32,217 bases of DNA from Oscillospiraceae bacterium. GTDB taxonomy: Bacteria > Bacillota > Clostridia > Oscillospirales > Acutalibacteraceae. The notes under the pieces are model-generated. The model searched no databases and was not told the origin of the DNA. It was given only the letters and a program-made list of their open reading frames with translations. Location of the stretch: contig SVPZ01000029.1 in NCBI GenBank assembly GCA_015065605.1, positions 1 through 32,217 on the forward strand, given 5' to 3'. Below are positions 32,061-32,217 of the stretch, piece after piece. The translations under genes were made by a program, and so were the position numbers. Position 1 is the stretch's first letter; every line of letters starts with the position of its first letter.

Positions 32061-32217
32061 TTATAAAATCGAATAATATGTTACCAAAGTTGCAAACACT
32101 ATCGAAACCATCGAAAGTAATTTAATAAGAATGTTTATCGCCGGACCTGCTGTATCCTTAAACGGATCACCTACTGTATCGCCTACTACAGCGGCCTTAT
32201 GATTCTCTGAACCTTTG
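32061..32217 (-). CDS. hppA: Membrane-bound pyrophosphatase, C-terminal part
   Basis: Fifty-two codons at the end of a gene running out of the right edge. [20 protein letters not shown], then [20 protein letters not shown], is the highly conserved last catalytic loop and helix 16 of ion-pumping membrane pyrophosphatases; the Asp and Lys residues here bind the Mg-pyrophosphate. The enzyme hydrolyses PPi and pumps H+ or Na+ out. The residues that decide H+ versus Na+ and K+ dependence lie in earlier helices outside the window. Confidence 0.93.
   Translation of the reverse strand, partial: KGSENHKAAVVGDTVGDPFKDTAGPAINILIKLLSMVSIVFATLVTYYSIL

Noticed and set aside
1-32217. tRNA or rRNA genes
   Set aside because: No cloverleaf with a T-loop GTTCGAATC-like segment and CCA end, and no rRNA core sequence, was found by reading both strands.

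Overview
The window looks like a chromosomal segment of an AT-rich, low-GC Gram-positive anaerobe of class Clostridia, probably a gut Oscillospirales/Ruminococcaceae-type lineage. This is inferred from the housekeeping genes (murI, a YwiB-like DUF1934 gene, argS, rpsB-tsf), DUF6062 and YgjV proteins, a V-type ATPase, a membrane pyrophosphatase, a glycyl-radical enzyme, and intergenic repeat families of the GTAGGGG, ATTCATTATTCAT and TATTCCC type. Several genes have TTG or GTG starts, and promoters mostly show a 17-base spacer. No rRNA, tRNA, CRISPR array, phage module or transposase gene was seen.

Layout. (1) 1-3132: a murI - DUF1934 - argS operon on the plus strand, with a divergent promoter pointing out of the left edge and a strong terminator. 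(2) 3133-4131: about 1 kb without genes, packed with repeats: two related elements whose short words differ but whose architecture is the same (3171-3369 and 3888-4063), GTAGGGG hairpins, a 110-bp element with inverted ends and a TATTCCC tandem array. (3) 4132-6026: rpsB-tsf on the minus strand. (4) 6052-6728: a DUF308 membrane protein. (5) 6701-12029: a seven-gene minus-strand operon (SGNH hydrolase, ZIP metal transporter, YgjV, DUF6062, cysteine-synthase-like enzyme, MBL-fold hydrolase, histidine phosphatase). (6) 12031-19424: a complete transcription unit for a V/A-type ATPase, order E - DUF2764 - A - B - D - I - K. Its K subunit carries the Na+-binding residues known from Enterococcus hirae NtpK, and a structured leader lies between promoter and first gene. 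(7) 19440-21509: a lipoprotein, an internally deleted isochorismatase/nicotinamidase remnant, a membrane protein and a lone ribbon-helix-helix regulator. (8) 21509-23313: an ABC exporter pair. (9) 23330-30509: a glycyl-radical enzyme with its activase, divergent from an AraC regulator; then a Gfo/Idh/MocA oxidoreductase divergent from a second AraC regulator; then a sialidase-fold protein. (10) 30519-32217: a YcxB-like protein, a lipoprotein with a SecD-like domain, and the C-terminus of a membrane pyrophosphatase (hppA). The two intergenic regions here are copies of each other.

How it fits together. The V-ATPase and HppA are both primary ion pumps; with the Na+ signature in subunit K, the cell probably runs part of its bioenergetics on sodium. 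Regions 8-9 look like accessory metabolism: an anaerobic radical enzyme of unknown substrate and sugar-type enzymes, each under a local AraC activator. The observations most worth following are the leader of the V-ATPase operon, the word-swapped repeat pair, the glycyl-radical enzyme with C-W-D in place of the usual C-x-E, the duplicated promoter/terminator intergenic module, and the nicotinamidase remnant.
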